DNA from: JADKFD01 sp050250665
GTDB lineage: Bacteria > Pseudomonadota > Gammaproteobacteria > Xanthomonadales > SZUA-5
Direction: 5' to 3'
Assembly (NCBI GenBank): GCA_050250665.1
Contig: JBFWOF010000024.1
Coordinates: 30,246 to 94,245, forward strand
DNA length: 64,000 bases
Shown here: piece by piece, positions 1 to 7,860 of the stretch
Position numbering within the stretch: the first letter of the stretch is position 1
Layout of the letters: each line of letters opens with the position of its first letter
The notes under the pieces: model-generated
Databases searched by the model: none
Told to the model about the DNA's origin: nothing
Seen by the model: only the letters and a program-made list of their open reading frames with translations
Translations under genes and position numbers: made by a program

Positions 1-221
1 ACCACGGTGTTGATGACCACCGGGCGATAGCCGGTATCGTCGCCAAACCGGCGGATCTCCTCGGCTGCGGCGCGCGCCCGGGCCTCGTTGTCCACGAAGG
101 GCAGTCGCCTTGTCTGGAAGGGAATGCCGTCAAACTGCGTCAAGACGCTGTGCCCGATGGTTTCGGCGGTCACGCCGGTACCGTCGGAGACATAGAAGAT
201 GGCGCGTGCTTTGGTGATCAT
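1..221 (-). CDS. ppsR: PpsR-type kinase/pyrophosphorylase, N-terminal fragment
   Basis: Only the first 73 or so codons are in the window; the gene runs off the left edge. The start is an ATG at 221 (complement). The product begins MITKARAIFYVSDGTGVTAE and continues with TIGHSVLTQF. This matches the DUF299 family (E. coli YdiA/PpsR), whose signature near the N-terminus is YVSDGTG-TAE. Members are bifunctional ADP-dependent kinase/phosphorylases that inactivate and reactivate phosphoenolpyruvate synthase by phosphorylating a threonine, so they control gluconeogenic PEP formation. The P-loop and catalytic part lie outside the window. It is divergent from rlmJ across about 200 bp that must hold both promoters. 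The family call is firm; the partner enzyme is inferred from the family. Confidence 0.9.
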   Translation of the reverse strand, partial: MITKARAIFYVSDGTGVTAETIGHSVLTQFDGIPFQTRRLPFVDNEARARAAAEEIRRFGDDTGYRPVVINTV

Positions 222-420
222 TCTGGGCCTGCAGCGGATCCTCGAGATCTTCGATACTACGGGTCGAGCCGGCATTGAAGTGTCACCACTCGTGCTCTAG
301 CTCCCTCCGACCGGAGCTGTGAAGGTCAAGGGCGCGCCACTGAGAGCCGGCTGCGATTGACGAGACTGCCGCAAACGCGTTCTATTGCAGCATCGAGCTA
401 TTCGATCCACAGGCAAGCCC

Positions 421-1269
421 GTGAACTATCGCCATGCGTTTCATGCAGGAAATTTTGCCGATGTGCTCAAGCACGCAGTGCTGGTAGGCCTGATCGAGGC
501 GCTCAAGCACAAGAACACGCCATTTTGCGTGATTGATACCCACGCCGGACGGGCCCGCTATTCGCTCAGCTCCGAGGAAGCGGAGAAAACCCGGGAATTC
601 GCCAGTGGCATCACACCGCTGCTGGGCTTGAGCCAGTTGCCGAGCTTGCTGCATGTCTATTTGAATCTGGTTCGATCCTTCAATGCCGGCCATGCCAACG
701 CGCTGCACACCTACCCCGGATCGCCGCTGATAGCAGCTTCGCTGATGCGAGAAGACGACCGCCTGATCGCCTGTGAGCTGCAGCCCGATGAAGCTCGCCA
801 CCTGAAGCAGGAATTCGCCAGAGATGCGCGCGTCGCTTGCCACCATCGCGATGGCTACGAGGCACTGCGGGCCTTGCTGCCCCCCAAACAAAAACGCGGG
901 CTGGTACTCATCGATCCGCCCTACGAGGCCCAACTGGGGGAATTCGATTCGATCATCGACGGCCTGACCGAAGCCCACAAGCGCTGGCCGAAGGGCATCT
1001 ACGCGATCTGGTATCCGATCAAGCTGCGCCAGGACATCGAGATCTTCTATCGGCGCCTCGCCACGCTACCCTTCGACAACATCCTGGTGGCCGAATTCTG
1101 CCTGCACCAGCCCAACAGCGCCCTGCGCCTGAATGGCTGCGGGATGGCTCTGATCAATCCGCCGTACCGATTCGATCACACTCTGGCCGAGGTGTTGCCG
1201 GCACTGGCCCGGGCGCTGGAGCAGAGTCGCTATGGCAGTCACGAGCTACGCTGGCTCAGGCAGGACTGA
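421..1269 (+). CDS. rlmJ: 23S rRNA (adenine(2030)-N6)-methyltransferase RlmJ
   Basis: A 282-residue protein with a GTG start at 421. I chose this start because the family begins (M)-x-YRH-FHAGN-ADVLKH, and here VNYRHAFHAGNFADVLKH follows directly. A longer reading from 385 would add 12 residues with no family support. RlmJ (formerly DUF519/YhiR) methylates A2030 of 23S rRNA using S-adenosylmethionine. Visible motifs are the SAM-binding segment VIDTHAGRARY near residues 35-45 and the catalytic DPPY tetrad in LVLIDPPYEAQL near residue 165, typical of N6-adenine methyltransferases. Length is normal for the family. It stands alone, with a small VOC gene 68 bp downstream on the same strand. Confidence 0.95.
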   Translation: MNYRHAFHAGNFADVLKHAVLVGLIEALKHKNTPFCVIDTHAGRARYSLSSEEAEKTREFASGITPLLGLSQLPSLLHVYLNLVRSFNAGHANALHTYPGSPLIAASLMREDDRLIACELQPDEARHLKQEFARDARVACHHRDGYEALRALLPPKQKRGLVLIDPPYEAQLGEFDSIIDGLTEAHKRWPKGIYAIWYPIKLRQDIEIFYRRLATLPFDNILVAEFCLHQPNSALRLNGCGMALINPPYRFDHTLAEVLPALARALEQSRYGSHELRWLRQD

Positions 1270-1337
1270 GCCCATTTGCAGCCGTGCGCTGCCACATACC
1301 TGCGCCATCGGCGCATCCATCAGCAGGAGCAGACAGC

Positions 1338-1709
1338 ATGAAACTCGGTGCCTTCTCGATCAGTCTGGCAGTCAAGGACATCGCTGCTTCGCGGGCCTTC
1401 TATGAAAAGCTTGGTTTCAGCGTGTTTGGCGGCAACCAGGAACATAACTGGTTGATCCTGAAGAACGGTGATCATCTGATCGGCTTGTTCCAGGGCATGT
1501 TCGAGCGTAACGCGCTGACCTTCAATCCGGGCTGGGACCAGAACGCCCAGGCGCTGGACGAATACACCGATGTCCGCGAACTGCAGCGCCAGCTCAAGGC
1601 GCAGGGTGTGACACTCACCAGCGAAGCCGACGAAAACAGCACCGGCCCGGCCCACATCGCCATGCTCGATCCGGACGGCAACCCGGTGCTGATCGATCAG
1701 CACCGCTGA
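1338..1709 (+). CDS. VOC superfamily (glyoxalase/bleomycin-resistance fold) protein
   Basis: A 123-residue protein with an ATG start at 1338, preceded by a purine-rich AGGAGC stretch. The N-terminal pattern (SISLAVKDIAASRAFYEKLGF) and the C-terminal pattern (HIAMLDPDGNPVLIDQH) are the two beta-alpha-beta-beta-beta halves of the vicinal oxygen chelate fold. The SLAV-D---S--FYE-LGF signature and the DPDGN turn are diagnostic. Such proteins may be metal-dependent lyases, dioxygenases or isomerases, or binding proteins. The sequence does not fix the substrate. This form lacks the clear H/E metal pair of lactoylglutathione lyase, so I would not call it glyoxalase I. Confidence 0.85.
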   Translation: MKLGAFSISLAVKDIAASRAFYEKLGFSVFGGNQEHNWLILKNGDHLIGLFQGMFERNALTFNPGWDQNAQALDEYTDVRELQRQLKAQGVTLTSEADENSTGPAHIAMLDPDGNPVLIDQHR

Positions 1710-1785
1710 CCAGAACGGCCGCGTCTGGGTCGCTGCCGCTGATCCGAGGTAAACTGTGAACGTTTCCGGCCGACCACGCTGAGCC

Positions 1786-2469
1786 ATGAGCGAACCGACC
1801 TTCCAGATCGTATTCCGCGGCAAGATTCTGAGCGGGTTTGACCGTGTACAGGTGCGAAGCAATCTGGCGCAGTTGTTCAAGACCGCCCCCGAACGCATGG
1901 ACGCGCTGCTCGACGCGCCCAAGACGGTGCTCAAGACCGGCCTCAGCCGGGATGCCGCGGGGCGCTATCAGGAGGCACTTCGCCAGGCCGGCATCATGGT
2001 GGCCGTGGTCAGCGACGCACCCATTGCTGCGGCGGTTCCTGCTGTGGCCACGCCAGCACCGTCCCCCGAGACCCAGGCGCCGTCTGAGCCATCCAGCCCG
2101 GCGGCAAGCACGGAAGCGGTCCAGACCGACCAGGCGACTGTCGTTGCCGAGTCCGCGGACGGGCTGAGTCTGGCACCACCCGGCGCCACGATCCTGCCAC
2201 CACCGGTGCGCAAGGTTGCCGAGATCGATACCTCCGCGCTCAGCCTGGCCCAGCTCGGCGGACCCTTGATCGACAAGAGGCCGGTAGCGCCGCCCGAATT
2301 CGATCTTTCCGGCATCAGCCTGGCCAACGACGAAGGCCCGATCGACCGCACTCCCAAGGCCGCAGCTGCGGCCATCGACGTGTCCGCACTGAGCCTGGCC
2401 GAGCAGCCGCCCGAGCCCGAGCGCGAACCGAGTGCGCTGCAGAAGCTGTTGTCTGCTTCCATCGATTGA
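1786..2469 (+). CDS. Hypothetical protein with three SALSLA-type C-terminal repeats
   Basis: A 227-residue protein, ATG start at 1786. Residues 1-75 form a compact, probably helical/beta domain (FQIVFRGKILSGFD, then an LF-K core and TVLKTGLSRDAAGRYQEAL). Residues 80-125 are an Ala/Pro/Ser-rich linker. Residues 145-210 carry three copies of a short motif: IDTSALSLAQLGGPLID, FDLSGISLANDEGPID and IDVSALSLAEQP. I see no signal peptide or membrane segment. I recall similar short N-terminal domains in unannotated gammaproteobacterial proteins, but no function that I can name. The repeated hydrophobic-acidic motif may be a docking peptide. The gene ends just before the repeat array at 2485. Confidence 0.7.
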   Translation: MSEPTFQIVFRGKILSGFDRVQVRSNLAQLFKTAPERMDALLDAPKTVLKTGLSRDAAGRYQEALRQAGIMVAVVSDAPIAAAVPAVATPAPSPETQAPSEPSSPAASTEAVQTDQATVVAESADGLSLAPPGATILPPPVRKVAEIDTSALSLAQLGGPLIDKRPVAPPEFDLSGISLANDEGPIDRTPKAAAAAIDVSALSLAEQPPEPEREPSALQKLLSASID

Positions 2470-2484
2470 TGCGAAGAAACGATC

Positions 2485-3529
2485 GCGGATGAATCCGCTC
2501 CCACAGGGGCGCGTTTGCGGCTACCGGCTTTCCTGTGGGCTCTGCCCGCGAGTCGACGACCCAGGAGCAGGACGCGAAGGTCGCGAAGGAAAAGCAGCAA
2601 GAAGAGCAAGCAAGAGAAGCAATGTCTGATCGGAGGCCTGCTCCAACCGTGCTTTCGGCGAAAGCCAAGCTGGCGCGGGTCAGCAAGCCATGGCAGCGAA
2701 CTCCCCATCGGAGCGGATGCCATTACAGCTCTCCTTCGCGACCTTTCTGCTTTTCCTTCGCGTCCTTCGCGTCCATCCCGGGTCCGGGAATCCCGACGAG
2801 CCAGTCGCGGATGAATCCGCTCCCACAGGCGCACGTTTGCGGCTACCCGCTTCCCTGTGGGAGCGGGCTCTGCCCGCGAGTCGACAACCCAAGAGCGGGA
2901 CGCGAAGGTCGCGAAGGAAAAGCAGCAAGAAGAGCCAGCAAGAGAAGCAATGTCTGATCGAAAGTCGGCTTCACCGTTGCTTTTGGCGAAATCCGGGCCG
3001 GCGCTTCTGCTCAAGCCATGGCACCGAACTCCCCATCGGAGCAGACGCCGTTAAAGCTCTCCTTCGTGACCTTTCTGCTTTTCCTTCGCGTCCTTCGCGT
3101 CCATCCCGGGTCCGGGAACCCAGACGAGCCGGTCGCGGATGAATCCGCTCCCACAGGGGCGCGTTTGCGGCTACCGGCTTTCCTGTGGGCTCTGCCCGCG
3201 AGTCGACGACCCAAGAGCGGGACGCGAAGGTCGCGAAGGAAAAGCAGCAAGAAGAGCCAGCAAGAGAAGCAATGTCTGATCGGAAGCCTGCTCCGACCGT
3301 GCTTTCGGCGAAAGCCAAGCTGGCGCAGGTCAGCAAGCCATGGCAGCGAACTCCCCCTCGGAGCCGACGCCATTTCAGCCCTCCTTCGTGACCTTTCTGC
3401 TTTTCCTTCGCGTCCTTCGCGTCCATCCCGGGTCCGGGAATCCAGGCGGGCCGATCGCGGATGAATCCGCTCCCACAGGCGCGCGTTTGCGGCTACCCGC
3501 TTCCCTGTGGGAGCGGGCTCTGCCCGCGA
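2485..3529. repeat. Near-tandem array of a 322-328 bp composite repeat (3.2 copies)
   Basis: The motif GCGGATGAATCCGCTCCCAC recurs at 2485, 2807, 3135 and 3457, giving periods of 322, 328 and 322 bp. The fourth copy stops after about 75 bp at a GGGAGCGGGCTCTGCCCGCG palindromic arm. Each unit contains a GCTCCCACAG/CTGTGGG palindromic pair. It also carries two inverted arms of about 27 bp, GACGCGAAGG-CGCGAAGGAA and its reverse complement (first pair 2571-2597 and 2747-2773), enclosing about 150 bp. Copies differ by scattered substitutions, so they are not recent identical duplicates. Open frames cross the array on both strands, but they only translate the repeat. It fills the whole gap between the 1786 gene and dbpA; no other gene is visible. 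Confidence 0.9.
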
Positions 3530-3555
3530 AGGCTCTTCCGACCTGGCCGAAGTCC

Positions 3556-4929
3556 TCAGATCCGACGCACCCGGAAACTCCGACCCTTGATCTTGCCTGC
3601 GGTCAGCCGATCGAGCGCCCGTGCCGCGTGGCGGCGATCGATGGCCACGTAGGAACGTGTGGCGTAGACATCGATCTTGCCGATGGCGTCGGCGGTCAGG
3701 CCGGCGTCGCCGGTCAGGGCACCCAGAATGTCGCCTGGGCGCAGCTTGTCGCCGCGGCCACCGTCGATACGCAAGGTCACCATCTTGGCCGGCAAGGGAC
3801 TCGGCGCCCGGGTGCTGGTCGCGCCGGACTTGCTCCATGCCAGCGGCGCACCCTGACTGGCTTCCAGCGCCAGTGCCCGCGGCAGCTCACGCGGCGTCAC
3901 CAGGCTCAGGGCCAGACCGCTGCGCCCTGCCCGCCCGGTGCGACCGATGCGGTGCAGATAATCATTGGGATCGGGCGGCAGCTCGTAGTTGACCACGCAG
4001 GCCAGCTCGGTGATGTCCAGACCGCGCGCGGCGACATCGGTGCCGACGAGCACGCTGCAGCTGCGGTTGGCAAAGCGCACCAGCACTTCGTCGCGGTCGC
4101 GCTGATCCTTGTCGCCATGCAACGCCAGCGCGGCAAAACCCATGCTGGCCAGCATCGCCGCCACCTCGTCGGTGTCACGGCGGGTATTGCAGAAGATCAC
4201 GCAGGATTCGGGTCGGCGCTCGGCCAGCAGATTGGCCAGCAGCATCGGTTTTCCGGCCAGATCGACCTGGAAGAACAGCTGCTCGATGACCGGCTGTTCG
4301 GAGGCGCCGTCGACCGTGACTTCGATCGGATCGCGCAAAGTGCTCTGGCAGATCGCCCGGATTTCCTCCGGGAAGGTCGCCGAGAACAGCAGGCTCTGAC
4401 GGGTCTTCGGGGTCTTGCCGGCAATCTCGGTGATGGCCTCGGCAAAGCCCATGTCGAGCATGCGATCGGCCTCGTCCAGCACCAGGGTACGCACACCGTC
4501 CAGATGCAGCGCGCCCTTGCGGATCAGTTCCTGGATTCGTCCCGGCGTGCCGACGACCACATGCGGATCGTGCACCAGCGAGGCCAGCTGCGGCCGCAGG
4601 GCAATGCCGCCGCAGAGGATAGACAGCTTGAGGTTGGGAATGCCGCTGGCCAGACGCCGCAGCTGCTTGCCCACCTGATCGGCCAGTTCGCGGGTGGGGC
4701 AAAGCACCAGCCCCTGCACCTTGGTCAAGCCCGGATCCAGACGCTGCAGCAAGCCCAATCCGAAGGCGACGGTCTTGCCGCTGCCCGTGGGAGCCTGCGC
4801 GATCAGATCCTTGCCTTCCAGAATCGGCGGCAGACTCTGCGCCTGTATCGGCGTCAGCTTGGTATAGCCCGATGCGTCCAGACCCTGCATCAGGGTGGGA
4901 ATCAAACCCAGTTTCGAGAATTCGCTCAT
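3556..4929 (-). CDS. dbpA: ATP-dependent RNA helicase DbpA
   Basis: A 457-residue DEAD-box helicase, ATG at 4929 (complement). Ordered motifs are Q motif TPIQAQSLP, motif I APTGSGKT, motif Ia PTRELA, motif Ib TPGRI, motif II VLDEADRM, motif III SATF and motif VI HRIGRTGRAGR. After the two RecA-like domains, the last 75 residues (VTLRIDGGRGDKLRPGDILG through GRSFRVRRI) form the DbpA C-terminal RNA-binding domain. In E. coli this domain binds hairpin 92 of 23S rRNA and directs the helicase to 50S assembly. That domain separates it from RhlE and SrmB. The stop lies 27 bp past the end of the repeat array. Confidence 0.95.
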   Translation of the reverse strand: MSEFSKLGLIPTLMQGLDASGYTKLTPIQAQSLPPILEGKDLIAQAPTGSGKTVAFGLGLLQRLDPGLTKVQGLVLCPTRELADQVGKQLRRLASGIPNLKLSILCGGIALRPQLASLVHDPHVVVGTPGRIQELIRKGALHLDGVRTLVLDEADRMLDMGFAEAITEIAGKTPKTRQSLLFSATFPEEIRAICQSTLRDPIEVTVDGASEQPVIEQLFFQVDLAGKPMLLANLLAERRPESCVIFCNTRRDTDEVAAMLASMGFAALALHGDKDQRDRDEVLVRFANRSCSVLVGTDVAARGLDITELACVVNYELPPDPNDYLHRIGRTGRAGRSGLALSLVTPRELPRALALEASQGAPLAWSKSGATSTRAPSPLPAKMVTLRIDGGRGDKLRPGDILGALTGDAGLTADAIGKIDVYATRSYVAIDRRHAARALDRLTAGKIKGRSFRVRRI

Positions 4930-4966
4930 TGCCCATGATCGCAGGAATGGACCGGCTTGGGCGTAA

Positions 4967-5437
4967 CTATCCGGAAACGGGCGAACGCCGGGCTGGCAGA
5001 TCGCGCCAATGCGCCTGGAACTGCTCGGGCGTCATGATCACGAATCCGGCGGCTGCGTGACTGCGCCTGGAAAGCACCAGCAGCGCACGATCACGACTGA
5101 GCAGTGCGCCGGCGCCGATTTCGGCCGCCAGTTGCACAAACATCTGATCATCCTTGTCGGCGCAGCGCGGAAGCCGAACGTCGGGGCTGACTCCCGTTGG
5201 ATCATGCGCTTGTATCCAGCGGTCGTAAGCCGCCTGTGCCTGGCGCTGTCGCGATGCCGACAGGGCCAGTCCGGGCCGTGCCAGCACCCGCAGCCACTCC
5301 TCGCGCATCGGCGTGGAAGCCAGTGCCCGCATCGAGCCCTGTTCGAGCCCATGCATCAACCAGAGGCAACGTGGATCCTCGAACACGAACAGATCGAGAC
5401 AGACGTTGGTGTCGATCACAAGCGTCATTGCGGTCAT
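4967..5437 (-). CDS. PIN-domain protein, putative ribonuclease (toxin-like)
   Basis: About 156 residues from an ATG at 5437. A second ATG at 5428 and an upstream in-frame start at 5491 are also possible, but the conserved beta-strand MTLVIDTNVCLDLF begins here. PIN acidic residues are visible: D in VIDTNV, E in PMREEWLRVL, a D pair in CADKDDQMFVQLA, and D in LLSRDRALL. This resembles the family annotated as 'putative toxin-antitoxin component, PIN family' (COG1569). I see no small antitoxin gene next to it: dbpA is on one side and the desaturase, on the opposite strand, on the other. The toxin role is therefore unproven, and a solitary RNase role is equally possible. Confidence 0.8.
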   Translation of the reverse strand: MTAMTLVIDTNVCLDLFVFEDPRCLWLMHGLEQGSMRALASTPMREEWLRVLARPGLALSASRQRQAQAAYDRWIQAHDPTGVSPDVRLPRCADKDDQMFVQLAAEIGAGALLSRDRALLVLSRRSHAAAGFVIMTPEQFQAHWRDLPARRSPVSG

Positions 5438-5639
5438 GCCCGCATCATCGGCCCGAGCGCCTCCGTGAGCAATTGACACCGGCGGTTGCATTCCGTTGGC
5501 TCGGCCACATATCTGCCAGGACCGTGCACTGTTTCACCATTGCCGGTGTCCTGTATTCACATCGCAGACCTTTGGGTGATTGCCCTTCGCGCTGTGGCAC
5601 TGGAGAATCCATGCACCCTGACAGAAGCGACGCCCCAAA

Positions 5640-6653
5640 GTGAGTACTGCAGAACCCGGTTCGGTAGCCAATCTACGCCAGCTGTGCGCGCCCTTCGCCA
5701 AGCCGCATCTGGGCAAGGCCCTGTGGCAGATCGCAGACACCCTGATCCCCTTCATCGGTCTGTGGTCGTTGATGATCTATGGCGCCCTGTCCGACTGGAA
5801 CTACCTCTGGATTCTGTTGCTGGCGCTGCCCACTGCCGGTTTGTATGTACGTCTGTTCATCATCCAGCACGATTGCGGACATGGCTCCTTCTTTGCCAGC
5901 AGCAAGGCCAACAATTCGCTGGGCGCCTTTTTGGGAATCATCACCCTGTTCCCCTATAGCTACTGGCGCAAGACCCACGCCGTGCATCACGGCACTTCGG
6001 GCAATCTCGATCGCCGCGAGTTCGGCGACGTCGACACGCTGACCGTGCGCGAGTATCTGTCACGGTCGCGTTTCGGACGCTTCTGCTATCGCTTCTATCG
6101 CGCCACACCGGTGCTGCTGATCATCGGTCCGATCTACCAGTTCATCATCAAGCACCGTTTCCCCTTCGATCTGCCGCGCTCGTGGAAGAAGGAATGGGCC
6201 AGCGTGTGGCTCAACAATCTGGTGCTGGCCCTGGTTTTCGGCGTGGTGATCTACGCCGTGGGCTGGAAGGCGCTGTTGATGGTGCATCTGCCGATACTGC
6301 TGATCGCCGGCGCCTTCGGCGTATGGCTGTTCTACGTGCAGCACACTTTCGAAAACGCTTATTGGGTGCGTGGCAAGGAGTGGAGTTCCGAGCAGGCGGC
6401 AGTGGCCGGCAGCTCCTATTACGATTTGCCGCGAGTGCTGCACTGGTTTACCGGGAACATTGGCTATCACCACATCCATCATCTGGCCAGCCGCATCCCC
6501 AACTATCGCCTGCACGAGGCCTTCAAATCACACCCGCTGCTGCAGAAGGCGCCGCGCCTGACGCTGTGGACCAGCCTCAAGAGCGCGCGGCTGAAACTGT
6601 GGGATGAGGACTTGCAGCGCATGGTCGGTTTCCCGCGTCGCGCCCGCGGCTGA
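5640..6653 (+). CDS. Membrane fatty acid desaturase
   Basis: A 337-residue integral membrane protein, GTG start at 5640. It carries the three histidine boxes that bind the di-iron centre: HDCGH near residue 79, HAVHH near residue 115 and HHIHH near residue 282. Four or more hydrophobic segments flank them (for example LWILLLALPTAGLYVRLFII, and VLALVFGVVIYAVGW later on). The pattern fits the acyl-lipid desaturase family (FA_desaturase, DesA/omega-type), which introduces double bonds with O2 and an electron donor and adjusts membrane fluidity. The regiospecificity cannot be read from sequence. The gene is monocistronic and converges on murB across a palindromic element. Confidence 0.9.
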   Translation: MSTAEPGSVANLRQLCAPFAKPHLGKALWQIADTLIPFIGLWSLMIYGALSDWNYLWILLLALPTAGLYVRLFIIQHDCGHGSFFASSKANNSLGAFLGIITLFPYSYWRKTHAVHHGTSGNLDRREFGDVDTLTVREYLSRSRFGRFCYRFYRATPVLLIIGPIYQFIIKHRFPFDLPRSWKKEWASVWLNNLVLALVFGVVIYAVGWKALLMVHLPILLIAGAFGVWLFYVQHTFENAYWVRGKEWSSEQAAVAGSSYYDLPRVLHWFTGNIGYHHIHHLASRIPNYRLHEAFKSHPLLQKAPRLTLWTSLKSARLKLWDEDLQRMVGFPRRARG

Positions 6654-6668
6654 GTTGAACCGTGCACC

Positions 6669-6738
6669 GTGGGAGCGGGCTGTGCCCGCGAAGGCTTGCC
6701 GGTCCAACCGGGCCAGTCGCGGATGAATCCGCTCCCAC
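6669..6738. repeat. REP-like paired palindrome between convergent genes
   Basis: GTGGGAGCGGGCTGTGCCCG at the left and GCGGATGAATCCGCTCCCAC at the right are inverted relative to each other, about 70 bp end to end. Each half also contains a smaller palindrome (GCGGGC/GCCCGC; GCGGAT/ATCCGC). The same two halves recur in the 2485-3529 array and, in variant form, near 42258. It sits between the 3' ends of the desaturase gene and murB, so it could fold as a bidirectional transcript end, though no U-tract is present. Confidence 0.85.
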
Positions 6739-6822
6739 CGTCGAGACCACAACCTGATGGCATTGCATGCAGCGGCAGGGCCGAGACTCCGGCAGACATG
6801 CCGGCGATCCTCGGATTTTCCC

Positions 6823-7860
6823 TTACCGCATTCCCAGCAGACGCGGCTCGATCTCCAACTCGACGCCGAAACGCGATTGCACATCAGCCTGTATGCGCCG
6901 CGCCAGCTGGAGGATATCGGCACCGCGGGCGCGGCCGTAGTTGACCAGTACCAGCGCGTGCTGCTGATGAACGCCGGCGTCACCATCGCGATAGCCGCGC
7001 CAGCCGCAGGCATCGATCAGCCACCCCGCCGCCAGTTTGCTTGTCCCCTCGTCCACCGGGTAGACCGGTAGTGCCGGGTGGCGCTGCTTCAACTCGTCGG
7101 CGGCCTGGCGCGACACCCATGGATTCTTGAAGAAACTGCCAGCATTCCCGAGCACGGCCGGATCGGGCAGTTTCCGACGGCGGATCGCGACGACCGCATC
7201 GAAGACGGCCTGCGGCGTGGGCGGATCTACGCCGCGGGCACCGAGCTCTTCGGTCACGCCGGCATAGCCGAGCACCAGTTCCGGCGTCGAGTGCAGCGCG
7301 AATTCGACCGCTGTGATAAGCAGATGCGCGCCCTCCGGCCGTTTGAACAGGCTGTCCCGATAGGCAAATCCACAGTCCCCGGCCTCGATCCGACAGGACC
7401 GTCCGCCGCGCTGATCGATGGCCTCGACCGCCACCACGAATTGCGCCAGTTCAACCCCGTAGGCACCGATGTTCTGGATGGGTGCGGCGCCCACATGACC
7501 CGGGATCAGCGCCAGATTCTCCAGACCGAAGGCGCCGGCCGCCAGCGTGGCGGCGACGAAGGCATGCCAGTTCTCACCGGCCGCGGCGCGCACGTGTATC
7601 CGATTGCCAGCGGCGCCCAGCCATTCGATGCCTCGAAGCCGTGGCAGCAGCACCATCGCATCCAGATCATCGACGATCAGCACATTGCTGCCGCCACCCA
7701 GCACCTGTACGGGCAGCTGCCATTGTGCAGCTCGATCGAGTGCACCCAGCAGCTGGGCTTCGGTCTCGGCCCGCGCCAGCCAGGCCGCACTGGCACGAAC
7801 GCCAAAGCTGTTGAGCGACGACAGATCGGCCTGGGCCGTCAGTTCAGCCGCGCTGTGCAC
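6823..7860 (-). CDS. murB: UDP-N-acetylenolpyruvoylglucosamine reductase MurB
   Basis: A 345-residue flavoenzyme, GTG start at 7860 (complement), that completes UDP-MurNAc synthesis for peptidoglycan using NADPH. FAD-binding motifs are VLGGGSNVLI and IPGHVGAAPIQNIGAYG. Catalytic residues by family analogy are R in GFAYRDSLFK, the proton-donor S in GNAGSFFKNP, and E in ELEIEPRLLG at the C-terminus. It has the longer type I (E. coli-like) architecture. The first serine of the usual GSVGA stretch is histidine here. The start lies 17 bp inside the end of pyrD, so the two are translationally coupled in the order GNAT-pyrD-murB. Confidence 0.95.
   Translation of the reverse strand: MHSAAELTAQADLSSLNSFGVRASAAWLARAETEAQLLGALDRAAQWQLPVQVLGGGSNVLIVDDLDAMVLLPRLRGIEWLGAAGNRIHVRAAAGENWHAFVAATLAAGAFGLENLALIPGHVGAAPIQNIGAYGVELAQFVVAVEAIDQRGGRSCRIEAGDCGFAYRDSLFKRPEGAHLLITAVEFALHSTPELVLGYAGVTEELGARGVDPPTPQAVFDAVVAIRRRKLPDPAVLGNAGSFFKNPWVSRQAADELKQRHPALPVYPVDEGTSKLAAGWLIDACGWRGYRDGDAGVHQQHALVLVNYGRARGADILQLARRIQADVQSRFGVELEIEPRLLGMR

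Noticed and set aside
2432..3464. Several 60-150-residue open frames across the repeat array
   Set aside because: All are translations of the repeat in different frames, rich in Arg/Ser/Pro, and repeat themselves with the unit period.
3340..4938. 532-residue open frame on the plus strand opposite dbpA
   Set aside because: It is the antisense shadow of a clear DEAD-box helicase and its first part only translates the repeat array. Composition is Gln/His/Arg-rich as expected of a GC-rich shadow frame.
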